NCBI GenBank assembly: GCA_947176285.1 | Contig: CAMWQF010000043.1 | Span: forward strand, 1-12,862 | Length of the DNA stretch: 12,862 nt | Origin: an uncultured Porphyromonadaceae bacterium | Lineage (GTDB): Bacteria; Bacteroidota; Bacteroidia; Bacteroidales; Muribaculaceae | Direction of reading: 5' to 3' | In this document: in pieces, positions 1-7,867 of the stretch | Layout of the letters: every line of letters begins with the position of its first letter | How positions within the stretch are numbered: position 1 is the stretch's first letter | Made by a program: the position numbers and the translations under genes | The notes under the pieces: model-generated | Told to the model about the DNA's origin: nothing | Seen by the model: only the letters and a program-made list of their open reading frames with translations | The model's database searches: none

Positions 1-2
1 GT

Positions 3-2312
3 TTATTTCATTTTGTCGAATTGGGAAGGGTCGCCTACTATCCAGAGCAGGTCGCCGGCTTCAAGCACAGTGTCGGGTGTAGGATTGAATTCCGTGTCTC
101 CACGCTGCACGAGCAAAACCATACAGAAATAATCATTTCTCAAATCGGTCTCGTAAAGAGGACGATCTATAATCGGGGAATTCGGAGTCAAAAGGATGCT
201 CTTAAGTTCGATATCGGGATGTTTCAGCGATTCCTTGTGTTGAGAACTTGCTTTGTCAAACTCATCATTGAGCCGCTTTATCTGGCTGTCGGTTCCGATT
301 ACTCCAAGAGTATCACCGGGGAATAGTCGAGTTTCTCCCGTAGGAAGAGGAATAAATTCATCACCTCGCCTGATACTCGACACACTCACACCAAATTCAC
401 TTCTCAATCCAGAATCTTTAAGGCGGTCGCCGGCGAAGCGGCACTGTGGTTTTATGTCAAGATAAGCTTGATGGATGTCACGCACAAGATTATTGTTAGC
501 ACCTGAGCGTGCATTCTCCCGGTTGTTGAGATTGTTCATAAATTTTTTCTCCATCTTCTTGAAACTTCGCATCAATTTTGAAGAAGCAAACACTACTATT
601 ATGACAAATGAAACTGTGCCGCCAATCCAACCAACGAGAGAAGAATAGCAAACCGTAAGGAAATAAACTACGAATAGCAGAGCGATTATGTATCGGATGA
701 TGCTCATTGCTATAAGAGGCACTTCATAGAAAGAAGCTGAGGAATGAAGTTTCATCTTTTGATCTGATTTGATCGACGTGAAAGAGAGAGCCGTCAAGAA
801 TGGCGACATAATGACGAGAGTGCCTATCGTTGCCACCAGATGACCCCATTTGGGCATCAGTCCTTCCAACAGAGGGAAAAGCAGTTCACGACATGCTATC
901 ATAATAGCAATCAGAATCACAGAATAAAGTACCACTCTCCACAAATAACGTCCGAGAATCTCACGCCAAAGGCGAGCAGTCTCGTTGGTATCTACCACCT
1001 GAGTTGAATATCGATTGATGAGGAATTTGAGTTTCTCAGGCAAATGTCGCTCAACAAATTTATAAGCCGGTTCGGAGAGTTTAATGAAATAAGGAGTCGT
1101 AAAAATTGTGATCACCGAGACAGCCACTATAATAGGATAAAGAGAAGCATCAAGCACTCCGAGACCCATACCGAGAGAGGCGATGATGAAAGAGAACTCA
1201 CCGATTTGAGTTAAGGAGAAGCCACTTTTCATTGCCACCTTAAGAGTCTGCCCTGTGACAAGCATGCCGACTGTGCCAAAAATTATCATACCGACTATCA
1301 CCACTCCTGCAAGAATCAGCACCTGAGGGTAATAATTGGCAATCACAGCAGGTTGCACCATCATACCTACTGATATGAAGAACACAGCACCGAAAAGGTC
1401 TTTGACCGGAGTTATGACATGCTCCATTCTCTCTGCAAAAATAGTACCTGCCAAAATAGAACCCATCACGAATGCCCCAAGTTCGAGCGAGAATCCGCAC
1501 ATCACAGAGAATGCAGCCATAGAGAAGCAAAGCCCCATCGACACTACAAGAAGAGTCTCCGAATTAAGATAAGAACTCAACTTCTCAAGCAAAGATGGAA
1601 GGACATAAACACCCACAACAAACCATATGATGAGGAAGAAACTCAGTTTTGCAATATTAAATATCAGTTCCGAACCTTGCACATTACCCATAGCAAAAGA
1701 GGAAAGAAGCACAAGCATGAGCACTGCAAAAAGGTCTTCAATTATCAGCACCGCAAGCACCATTGATGCAAACTTCTGTTGTTTCAGTCCCAAATCAGTG
1801 AATGCTTTCAAGATGATGGTGGTAGATGACATCGAAATCATACCTCCGAGGAAAAGACAGTTGATTGTGTTAAGATGCAGCATATATCCTACTCCAAAGC
1901 CCGCCAACGTCATTCCTACAATGATAATCAAAGCCGTTATAATAGCGGAAGAACCGGAATTCATAAGTTTCTTGAAAGAGAATTCAAGTCCAAGCGAAAA
2001 CATAAGGACCACAATGCCAAGATCAGCCCACACCTCGATATTCTCAAGGTTTGAGATAGAGGGAAGATAGGTGAAATTAGGGGATGCCAAGAATCCTGCA
2101 AGAATATATCCAAGCACTACAGGCTGCTTAAGTTTCTTGAATACAAGAGTAGCGATTGCTGCGAGCACCAGAATCCAGGCAAGGTCGAGAATCAGACCGT
2201 TTGTATTCTCTTCAGAGCCATGTCCGGAATCTTTTGCGGCATCAGGATTCAGTTCCGTATAGATAGTTTGCTGGATATCCGTAGTAGTTTCCTGAATCAT
2301 CTGTGGTATCAT
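3..2312 (-). CDS. CPA2-family cation:proton antiporter with two C-terminal RCK_C domains
   Basis: This is a complete 769-residue inner-membrane protein. It probably exchanges K+ or Na+ for protons, helping control cytoplasmic pH and cation content. Residues ~38-410 form the Na/H-exchanger-type membrane domain, with family-like patches: LKQPVVLGYILAGFLASP (61-78), SMSSTTIILKAFTDLG (160-175), the IIEDLFAV segment (190-197; acidic pair E192/D193) and LELGAFVMGSILAG (276-289). A second hydrophobic block of about four helices (~455-580) follows, which is extra for the family. The soluble tail holds two RCK_C (TrkA-C)-like domains, ~620-690 and ~700-769, each with a late 'PGD/AGD' turn before a hydrophobic strand. 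No Rossmann-type RCK_N NAD-binding domain is seen, so this is not a canonical KefB/KefC. The ATG (2310-2312) overlaps the TGA of the MgtC-family gene as ATGA, implying coupled translation. Another Met at residue 5 is a possible start. The transported ion is not determinable; family assignment is firm. Confidence 0.9.
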   Translation of the reverse strand: MIPQMIQETTTDIQQTIYTELNPDAAKDSGHGSEENTNGLILDLAWILVLAAIATLVFKKLKQPVVLGYILAGFLASPNFTYLPSISNLENIEVWADLGIVVLMFSLGLEFSFKKLMNSGSSAIITALIIIVGMTLAGFGVGYMLHLNTINCLFLGGMISMSSTTIILKAFTDLGLKQQKFASMVLAVLIIEDLFAVLMLVLLSSFAMGNVQGSELIFNIAKLSFFLIIWFVVGVYVLPSLLEKLSSYLNSETLLVVSMGLCFSMAAFSVMCGFSLELGAFVMGSILAGTIFAERMEHVITPVKDLFGAVFFISVGMMVQPAVIANYYPQVLILAGVVIVGMIIFGTVGMLVTGQTLKVAMKSGFSLTQIGEFSFIIASLGMGLGVLDASLYPIIVAVSVITIFTTPYFIKLSEPAYKFVERHLPEKLKFLINRYSTQVVDTNETARLWREILGRYLWRVVLYSVILIAIMIACRELLFPLLEGLMPKWGHLVATIGTLVIMSPFLTALSFTSIKSDQKMKLHSSASFYEVPLIAMSIIRYIIALLFVVYFLTVCYSSLVGWIGGTVSFVIIVVFASSKLMRSFKKMEKKFMNNLNNRENARSGANNNLVRDIHQAYLDIKPQCRFAGDRLKDSGLRSEFGVSVSSIRRGDEFIPLPTGETRLFPGDTLGVIGTDSQIKRLNDEFDKASSQHKESLKHPDIELKSILLTPNSPIIDRPLYETDLRNDYFCMVLLVQRGDTEFNPTPDTVLEAGDLLWIVGDPSQFDKMK

Positions 2313-3031
2313 AGGTCAATCTGATTTGAAAGGGTTATAGAAAGAGTATCATGAGCCTCACCGAGGCGATTTATTGCATCCATAAGTTTTTTAGAAGTCC
2401 TTACAAGGACTACGAGGTTAACCTCTGTATAGTCATTTTCAAAATTTTGCTCTATAAAGAAATTGGATATATGGACTCCCTCTTCCTTCAGAAGTCTCTC
2501 ATAGTCTTTAATATCCCTAAGAATACCCTTGCTTCGGATAGATATCACTTTAGTTTCCTGCCCGATATGAATCATATGCTCAAAACGATTGAAACCAACT
2601 ATCACTAAGAAAATCAATAGAGTGCAGACAATAGAAGCCATATACATACCCACTCCTACAGCCATGCCGATGATTGCAGTGATCCAGATTCCTGCTGCAG
2701 TGGTCAATCCGCGCACCACACCGCGCTGCTGAATCATCGCTCCACCACCGAGGAATCCAATACCGGTGATGACCTGAGCGGCAATACGACCCGGATCTCC
2801 ATTTTTCAGCCCCATATACTCTTGAGGGACATATATTGACAACAACATTGACAGACAAGCTCCCATTGAAATGAGTGCAAACGTACGGATACCTGCCACT
2901 TGCCCCTTATGCTTTCGCTCAGTGCCGACAAGAGCCCCGAGAATCAAAGCGAGAATCAATCTAAAAGAGGCATTGACGAGATTAACGTCGAGGGAGCCAA
3001 ATTGAGAAGATATGTATTCTAATATTTGCAT
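2309..3031 (-). CDS. MgtC/SapB-family membrane protein with C-terminal ACT-like domain
   Basis: This is a 240-residue protein with four to five hydrophobic segments in residues ~18-147 and a soluble C-terminal part (~160-235) that looks like the ACT-like domain found in MgtC proteins. MgtC hallmarks are present: GTERKHKGQVAGIRTFALI (36-54), PGRIAAQVITGIGFLGGGAM (80-99) and VVRGLTTAAGIWITAIIGMA (105-124). In known members the family supports growth at low Mg2+ or inside host cells, and MgtC inhibits the F1Fo ATPase; it is not itself a proven Mg2+ transporter. The ATG is at 3029-3031, 57 nt after the upstream antiporter, in a gap with no recognisable promoter or terminator. Its stop overlaps the next antiporter start by 4 nt. 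Lying between two antiporters suggests a role in ion or membrane-potential homeostasis, which is inference. No Mg2+-sensing leader was recognised. Confidence 0.92.
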   Translation of the reverse strand: MQILEYISSQFGSLDVNLVNASFRLILALILGALVGTERKHKGQVAGIRTFALISMGACLSMLLSIYVPQEYMGLKNGDPGRIAAQVITGIGFLGGGAMIQQRGVVRGLTTAAGIWITAIIGMAVGVGMYMASIVCTLLIFLVIVGFNRFEHMIHIGQETKVISIRSKGILRDIKDYERLLKEEGVHISNFFIEQNFENDYTEVNLVVLVRTSKKLMDAINRLGEAHDTLSITLSNQIDL

Positions 3032-3088
3032 TTATAAAATGATTTTCTAAGCGTTCAGACTGCGTCCTCAGCCCAATATTTAAGATTC

Positions 3089-5101
3089 TTATCCATTGAA
3101 TTGTTCCGGGTAGATTACCATCAGATTGTGGGCTGAGAAGTTTTTGGAGAGGAATTCCGGCATCTCTTCTTGTGACGTGCTGTAAGATATAGAGCCTTTC
3201 CGCGCTCCTATCACCACCAAAAGATCTTCCGGTCCCACATCTTTGGAAAGAAGAATGAAATCTTCCCATTCAGTCATTTCCTGATAGATTCGACGAATGC
3301 TATAGCCGTCGGTGGAAATTATATCCTCTATATATTTTGACGTCTCTGCAGAGACGAGGAAAATCACTTTGCAAGCGAGTTGCTGGGCAAGATTGCCTAT
3401 TCGTGCTACCCAAGCATGAAACCCGGTCTCATATTGCGACTTTGCTCCAGCCACGACAACAATGCGACCCACTGTAGAAATCGGAATAAAGCATCGTGAC
3501 AACACCACCATTTTAAGGGTCTGCTTCAGTAGAGTATCAGTCATCTGTCCATAGAAAGTATCCACAATGTTTGCCTTGCGATGGAAACCTATTACGACAT
3601 CAGTAGCATCTGTCTGCTTGATCATATTTGTGAGTCCGGAGACTACATTCAAGTCAAATCGCTCTTCCTCAACAGCCACCACACCCATTTCCTGGGCTGC
3701 CTGGGCAGCGGTATGCAAAGATACGCGACCTGCATTCAGACTTCTTGAATCATCCGAATTTCTGACAAAAAGAACTGTTATAGGCTCTGTATTCTTCGGA
3801 GATCGCATGAATACAGCCAGTTTCATCAAGCCTTCAGCAGTAATGGGATTGGCTACAGCCACAATCTGGCGTGCAAACTTCGGACGTTCGATTTCAGAAG
3901 ATTCCAACTCTGCAGCCGTAAGTTCCATCCTCATTTGTATGGAAGTTCTCTCGGTGATGACAGACGACACCAGACAGCATACAAGAATCATCAAGACAGC
4001 ACCATTCATAATATCCTCATTGATGATACCATATTGATGACCTACCATCGTAGCAGCAATAGTAGCAGCAGCCTTTCCTGTAGTCAACCCAAACATCATG
4101 CGACGGTCGGTAGAAGTTAGGCGGAATGCCTTCTGGGCAAGCCACGCTGCAATCCATTTTGAGAGGATTGCCACCAGAACCATATTGCCGGCAACCCAAG
4201 CCACTTTCCAACCATTGAAAATGACATGGACATTGATAAGCATGCCTACTCCTATCAAGAAATAGGGAATAAAAATGGCATTGCCCACAAACTTTATATG
4301 ATGCATCAGTGAAGACCTGCCGGGAATAAGACGGTTTAACACCAATCCGACATAAAATGCCCCCAAAATAGATTCAAGTCCGATCAATTGCGCAAGCAAT
4401 GCACCTATAAAGACCAAAGCAAGAATAAAGATATATTGAGCAACCGGGTCAGAAATCTTACGGAATACAAATCTCGTGAGCCATGGGAAAGAAAAACCTA
4501 CAGCCAACGCATACCCGGCAGTGTAGAGCAACAGGAATACAACATCAACAAAATTGAAAACGCCTGTAGTCTGGAGTTTTACGACTGATGCAAGAGTGAT
4601 AAGAGCAAGAAGCACTGCTACAATCGTACCGCTTACTGCAAGAATGGGACTTTTCGCATTCTGAAGTCCAAAACGGCTAATGACCGGATAAGAAATCAGG
4701 GTATGAGAAGAATACATACTTGCCAATAGAAGGCAAGTGGTCAAACCTGCACCAAAAGCATAATGAGCCGCCACCATACCAAGAGCTGCAGGCACAATAA
4801 ATGTAAGAAGTCCAAATATCAATCCCTGCCTAAGATTCTTCTTGAAATGATACATATCAATCTCCACAGCGGCAAGAAACATGAGATAGAGAATGCCAAC
4901 TTGTCCGAAAATCTGGAAAGAAGCATCTCTCTCAAGGAGATTGAAGCCATAAGGACCAACAGCAACCCCTGCGATAATCAACCCGACCACATCAGGAATC
5001 TTGAGACGCCGGAACAATACCGGAGCCGCAAGAATCAGCAGCAGCACAAGAGCGAATATCACCACCGGCTGATTGAATGGAAGACTGAATATCGAGTTCA
5101 A
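3089..5101 (-). CDS. CPA2-family cation:proton antiporter with two C-terminal Usp-like domains
   Basis: This is a 670-residue protein. Residues ~10-390 form a Na/H-exchanger-type membrane domain with RLKIPDVVGLIIAGVAVGPYG (32-52), the likely discontinuous-helix segment YSSHTLISYPVISRFG (130-145), and LESILGAFYVGLVLNRLIPG (242-261). The cytoplasmic tail has two Usp-like (universal stress protein) modules, ~410-540 and ~545-667. The nucleotide-binding signature of Usp (GxxG, then G-S/T) is degenerate: GFHR at 505-508 and GARKG at 632-636. The modules may therefore bind no ATP or another ligand. The start is a TTG (5099-5101) whose bases overlap the TGA of the tatD-like gene as TTGA. An in-frame stop lies six codons upstream and no ATG is nearby, so TTG is the best choice. 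The protein differs from the second antiporter of the cluster in both its tail and its membrane motifs, so the two are not recent duplicates. Ion specificity is unknown. Confidence 0.9.
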   Translation of the reverse strand: MNSIFSLPFNQPVVIFALVLLLILAAPVLFRRLKIPDVVGLIIAGVAVGPYGFNLLERDASFQIFGQVGILYLMFLAAVEIDMYHFKKNLRQGLIFGLLTFIVPAALGMVAAHYAFGAGLTTCLLLASMYSSHTLISYPVISRFGLQNAKSPILAVSGTIVAVLLALITLASVVKLQTTGVFNFVDVVFLLLYTAGYALAVGFSFPWLTRFVFRKISDPVAQYIFILALVFIGALLAQLIGLESILGAFYVGLVLNRLIPGRSSLMHHIKFVGNAIFIPYFLIGVGMLINVHVIFNGWKVAWVAGNMVLVAILSKWIAAWLAQKAFRLTSTDRRMMFGLTTGKAAATIAATMVGHQYGIINEDIMNGAVLMILVCCLVSSVITERTSIQMRMELTAAELESSEIERPKFARQIVAVANPITAEGLMKLAVFMRSPKNTEPITVLFVRNSDDSRSLNAGRVSLHTAAQAAQEMGVVAVEEERFDLNVVSGLTNMIKQTDATDVVIGFHRKANIVDTFYGQMTDTLLKQTLKMVVLSRCFIPISTVGRIVVVAGAKSQYETGFHAWVARIGNLAQQLACKVIFLVSAETSKYIEDIISTDGYSIRRIYQEMTEWEDFILLSKDVGPEDLLVVIGARKGSISYSTSQEEMPEFLSKNFSAHNLMVIYPEQFNG

Positions 5102-5865
5102 ATTTTGAATATATTTTTAGCGTTGTTGGTAGTAATACGGTCTACATCTTCAGGAGTAAGACCGAGTATTTCCGCAATTTTCTGATTTACATACGGAATA
5201 TAGGAACTTTCGTTTCGTCTGCCCCTTTTCGGGACAGGAGCGAGATATGGGGAATCTGTCTCAAGTAAGATTCTATCAACTCCTATTTCTTTGATCGCAG
5301 CGGGAAGATAACCGGAGTTTTTGAAAGTCACCACTCCATTTATGCCGAAATGAGGATCACATATCTCCCTGATTTTTTTCACATCCTCAGGCGAGCCTGT
5401 AAAACTATGGAATATCAATGGAGTTGTCGGGGCTGCTTTTTTGATACATTCCAAGCAGATATCAAGGCCTTCACGACAATGGATGATGACAGGAAGATTC
5501 AGACGCTTTGCCAGTTGGATTTGTGCTATGAAGGCATCTTTTTGTAGCAGAAGGTTAGAGTCATCCCAATAAAGGTCGATTCCCACTTCTCCAATGGCAA
5601 CCGGATTTGCAGGAGTAAGGATTTGGACGATTTCATCCAATTCCTCTTCCCAGTCCTCCCCTACTTCGGTTGGATGCAGCCCCATGGCAACGCGAGTATT
5701 ATCCGGACAGGAATTGTGAAGATTGACAATTTCATAGGCAGACTCGCGATCTACTGCCGGAAGGATCATCATATCAACACCTGCAGCCTTAGCGCGGTCC
5801 ACAGCTTCCTCAGGTCCCTCCTGAAAGGATTCTGACTGATATATGTGGGTATGGGTATCTATCAC
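5098..5865 (-). CDS. TatD-family metal-dependent hydrolase (YcfH/TatD type)
   Basis: This is a 255-residue cytoplasmic TIM-barrel hydrolase of the TatD family, whose studied members are metal-dependent 3'-5' exonucleases/DNases linked to DNA repair and quality control. All expected metal ligands are visible: H5 and H7 in MIDTHTH, E93 in IGEVGIDLYW, H129 in VIIHCREG, H153 in FHSFTG and D204 in LLETDSPYLAP. Length is normal for the family. The start is GTG (5863-5865), which puts the first metal-binding histidines at residues 5 and 7 as in other members. It overlaps the TGA of the upstream polyprenyl synthase gene as GTGA. Its own TGA overlaps the TTG start of the next gene. This implies coupled translation in one operon. 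The substrate is not established, and there is no obvious functional tie to its neighbours. Confidence 0.93.
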   Translation of the reverse strand: MIDTHTHIYQSESFQEGPEEAVDRAKAAGVDMMILPAVDRESAYEIVNLHNSCPDNTRVAMGLHPTEVGEDWEEELDEIVQILTPANPVAIGEVGIDLYWDDSNLLLQKDAFIAQIQLAKRLNLPVIIHCREGLDICLECIKKAAPTTPLIFHSFTGSPEDVKKIREICDPHFGINGVVTFKNSGYLPAAIKEIGVDRILLETDSPYLAPVPKRGRRNESSYIPYVNQKIAEILGLTPEDVDRITTNNAKNIFKI

Positions 5866-6830
5866 TTGTTGCGGGTGATTAATTTGTCGATAAGTTTGCG
5901 GAAAGCATCCTTACACTCATCGCTGAGTGAAGTCTTTTTGATAGCAGCAAGAGCCTTACTGCTATAATTGGCTACTTCGGCTTTGCTTATCGCTGGCATT
6001 CCCATAGCCTCATATATACGTGTTACGGTCTTCACTTTTGTAGGACCTGCCGTCATTTTCAAGGCAGCCTTAAGTGCTTCTGCATTAGATCCGCCATTAG
6101 CCAAAGCCTTCACCATAAGGAAGGTCTTTTTATTATTGTTGATGTCTCCACCTATGGGTTTTCCGAATGTTTCAGCATTTCCGAATGTATCGAGATAGTC
6201 ATCTTCAATTTGAAAAGCCACTCCAAGCATTATACCGAATTCATACATTTTTTCGGCATCTTCCTTTGAAGCACCCCCAATCAAAGCTCCAATTTTTGCC
6301 GCTGCTCCTAGTAGAGCACCGGTTTTTGCTTTGATCATATCTATATATTCATCAAGAGCGACTTCTTCTTTTGTCTCGAAATCCATATCAAGTCGCTGGC
6401 CTTCATATACGCGGAGCGCTTGGTCGTTGAAAGTATCAAGCACCGGGCGCAAGATCGCGTCATCCACTTCAGAGATATACTTGGTAGCGAGGGTAAGCAT
6501 AGTGTCGCCGGAGAGGATGGCAGTGTTTTCATCCCATTTTGAATGCACAGTCGGGCGTCCACGACGAAGATCAGAATTGTCCATCACATCATCGTGAAGA
6601 AGGGTGAAGTTATGGAACATTTCAATACCTACAGCCGGCATGATGGCTTTCTCCCGGCAATTGCCGAAAGCATCGGCAGCCATAAGGAGTAGAGTTGGAC
6701 GCAAACGCTTTCCTCCTGCTTGCATACCGTAAGCAATTGGAGCGTATAATCCACTAAGTTTGTCTTTTGGGAAGTCTAATGCGCGGATTTTGGCTTCTGC
6801 CAAAGCGCTATATTCTGAGATGCGGAGCAT
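5862..6830 (-). CDS. trans-polyprenyl diphosphate synthase (isoprenyl diphosphate synthase)
   Basis: This is a 322-residue all-alpha prenyltransferase that condenses isopentenyl diphosphate with an allylic diphosphate, supplying chains for quinones, carrier lipids or prenylated products. The substrate-binding GGKRLRP motif is at 39-45. The first aspartate-rich motif is DDVMD (80-84) followed by LRRGRPT. The second is DDYLD (210-214) within FQIEDDYLD, followed by GKPIGGDINNNKKT. An aromatic residue, F75, lies five positions before the first Asp; in this superfamily bulky residues there tend to limit chain length to C15-C20. The spacing DDxxD, rather than the DDxxxxD of typical bacterial IspA, also occurs in long-chain enzymes, so product length is unresolved. 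It starts with ATG 46 nt after the lipoprotein gene, and its stop overlaps the tatD-like start. Function class is certain; exact product is not. Confidence 0.92.
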   Translation of the reverse strand: MLRISEYSALAEAKIRALDFPKDKLSGLYAPIAYGMQAGGKRLRPTLLLMAADAFGNCREKAIMPAVGIEMFHNFTLLHDDVMDNSDLRRGRPTVHSKWDENTAILSGDTMLTLATKYISEVDDAILRPVLDTFNDQALRVYEGQRLDMDFETKEEVALDEYIDMIKAKTGALLGAAAKIGALIGGASKEDAEKMYEFGIMLGVAFQIEDDYLDTFGNAETFGKPIGGDINNNKKTFLMVKALANGGSNAEALKAALKMTAGPTKVKTVTRIYEAMGMPAISKAEVANYSSKALAAIKKTSLSDECKDAFRKLIDKLITRNK

Positions 6831-6831
6831 T

Positions 6832-6872
6832 GTTTAATTGTTTAAGCGTTTAGTTGTTTAGGCGTTTAATTG
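6832..6872. repeat. Five-copy 8-bp tandem repeat between two genes
   Basis: The 46-nt gap between the lipoprotein and polyprenyl synthase genes is almost wholly five consecutive 8-bp units that each begin GTTTA (GTTTAATT, GTTTAAGC, GTTTAGTT, GTTTAGGC, GTTTAATT) plus one G. Read as 16-mers this is GTTTAATTGTTTAAGC, then GTTTAGTTGTTTAGGC, then a half unit. It contains no hairpin strong enough for a terminator, so the two genes are probably co-transcribed. A role as spacer or as a slippage-prone microsatellite is inference. Confidence 0.8.
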
Positions 6873-6876
6873 CATA

Positions 6877-7593
6877 TTATGGGATAGTGTCGGGGGATAC
6901 CACCGGAGCATCTTCGGGAGCATCTTCTACCGGGATTGAGTCAGGGAGTGTGACGGGAGTAGAGGCGGCTTTGTTTCGTTTGTAGTATTCTTGCACAGCC
7001 TCATCGTCATAGTTGAGGAAGGTATCGTAAATATCCTTAGGCATGTCGGCATTGCGATCATATCGGAGCACCGTGCGGAAACCTATAAGGAATCTGGCAT
7101 ACATGTCCGGATCATCTGCTGAAGCCTTCTTAAGTTCCTTGAGTTCTTCCATGACTTGATCCGACGTCATACCTTTTACCCTAATCTGATTCATGTATTC
7201 GAGACCCAATGTTAGCCCAAGGCCCTGAGGATTATCTGCTCCGATCAGAGCTCTCAAATGCATTTTATCATGGAGAGGAAGTTCTTCGGCAATACGGTCA
7301 AATTCCCAGCTGAATGTCTGGAGAGCAGTGTCGGTATAATTCTCATAAGCCTTAAGAGTGGCAATATTTAGAGAGTCTATCCTTACACCGTCGATTTTTC
7401 CGAGAGATGCATATATGATAAAGCGGGCTACGGAGTCGGCAGATGCATGCTGCATCAAATAAGCCACCTTCTGCTCATCTGAAAGCGTGTTGAAATCTTT
7501 CGGGAATGCATTAGCATCACTTTTCTTTCCTCCACATGCAGGAATGAGGAGGACTATCAGTGACATCAGTATTATGGGAACAATCCTTTTCAT
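6877..7593 (-). CDS. Predicted lipoprotein of unknown function, first gene of the minus-strand cluster
   Basis: This is a 238-residue protein with a lipoprotein signal peptide: basic start MKR, hydrophobic stretch, then lipobox IPAC with C20 as the predicted lipidated cysteine, followed by GGKKSD. The downstream residues are not the acidic lysine/glutamate tract seen in known surface-export signals of this phylum, so an inner-facing envelope location is as likely as the cell surface. The mature part is predicted helical and soluble. It contains segments such as ADSVARFIIYASLGKIDGV (52-70) and ends in a Pro/Asp/Val-rich low-complexity tail (~211-238). No known domain was recognised, and I assign no function. 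It precedes the polyprenyl synthase gene on the same strand by 46 nt and is likely the promoter-proximal gene of the cluster. Confidence 0.8.
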   Translation of the reverse strand: MKRIVPIILMSLIVLLIPACGGKKSDANAFPKDFNTLSDEQKVAYLMQHASADSVARFIIYASLGKIDGVRIDSLNIATLKAYENYTDTALQTFSWEFDRIAEELPLHDKMHLRALIGADNPQGLGLTLGLEYMNQIRVKGMTSDQVMEELKELKKASADDPDMYARFLIGFRTVLRYDRNADMPKDIYDTFLNYDDEAVQEYYKRNKAASTPVTLPDSIPVEDAPEDAPVVSPDTIP

Positions 7594-7736
7594 AATTGGG
7601 ATTTGAGAATTATTTTTTAATTTAGAATTGAGAATTTTGAATAATTCTTTAATTAGGGATGTTTAATTTTGAATTAATTCCAATTGATGCTTGCTTTGGG
7701 GAGGGTAAGCCAATTGAGGATAACTCTAATTTTTTA

Positions 7737-7744
7737 CAAAATTA
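7737..7744 (-). promoter_or_regulatory. Candidate -7 element for the lipoprotein operon, inside an inverted repeat
   Basis: Read on the minus strand this is TAATTTTG, a match to the Bacteroidota -7 consensus TAnnTTTG, and it is the only such match on that strand between the lipoprotein start and the tRNA. No TTTG lies 19-21 nt upstream, so the -33 half is missing or weak. It would give a leader of about 135-140 nt. The element sits within the inverted repeat CTAATTTT-ttac-AAAATTAG (7726-7745), which could be an operator; that is inference. Confidence 0.4.
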
Positions 7745-7815
7745 GCAAAAAAAGTTGAGTTTTAGGGCTTATTATGGTAAAAATCGTTATCGAAAAGAAG
7801 AAAAATCAGAATAGA

Positions 7816-7847
7816 TTTGGATGAAACGGAATTTTTGCTTAAATTTG
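7816..7847 (+). promoter_or_regulatory. Bacteroidota-type promoter for tRNA-Gly
   Basis: TTTG at 7816-7819 is followed after 20 nt by TAAATTTG at 7840-7847. This matches the established Bacteroides consensus (-33 TTTG, 19-21 nt, -7 TAnnTTTG) exactly. Transcription would begin around 7852-7856, about 12-16 nt before the mature tRNA 5' end. It is the clearest promoter in the window. Confidence 0.8.
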
Positions 7848-7867
7848 CAGTGAAAAAGGGAAGAAAT

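Larger units (their letters stand above)
7594..7867. other. Divergent AT-rich intergenic region
   Basis: These 274 nt separate the minus-strand operon from the tRNA. I see no coding sequence. Contents: an AT-rich leader with a 9-bp perfect inverted repeat (7606-7614 against 7640-7648, 25-nt spacer), the palindrome GAATTAATTC (7671-7680), an 8-bp inverted repeat (7726-7733 against 7738-7745) covering a candidate minus-strand promoter, and the plus-strand tRNA promoter at 7816-7847. The inverted repeats are all A/T-rich, so some may be chance. Confidence 0.7.

Noticed and set aside
1627..2070. 147-codon plus-strand frame inside the RCK_C-tailed antiporter
   Set aside because: It is antisense to conserved transmembrane segments with no domain features.
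3032..3088. Possible promoter or Mg2+-sensing leader before the MgtC-family gene
   Set aside because: The 57-nt gap has no TTTG/TAnnTTTG pair and no stable stem-loop, and is too short for a known Mg2+ leader.
3567..4037. 156-codon plus-strand frame inside the Usp-tailed antiporter
   Set aside because: It lies wholly antisense to a conserved antiporter coding sequence and shows no recognisable domain.
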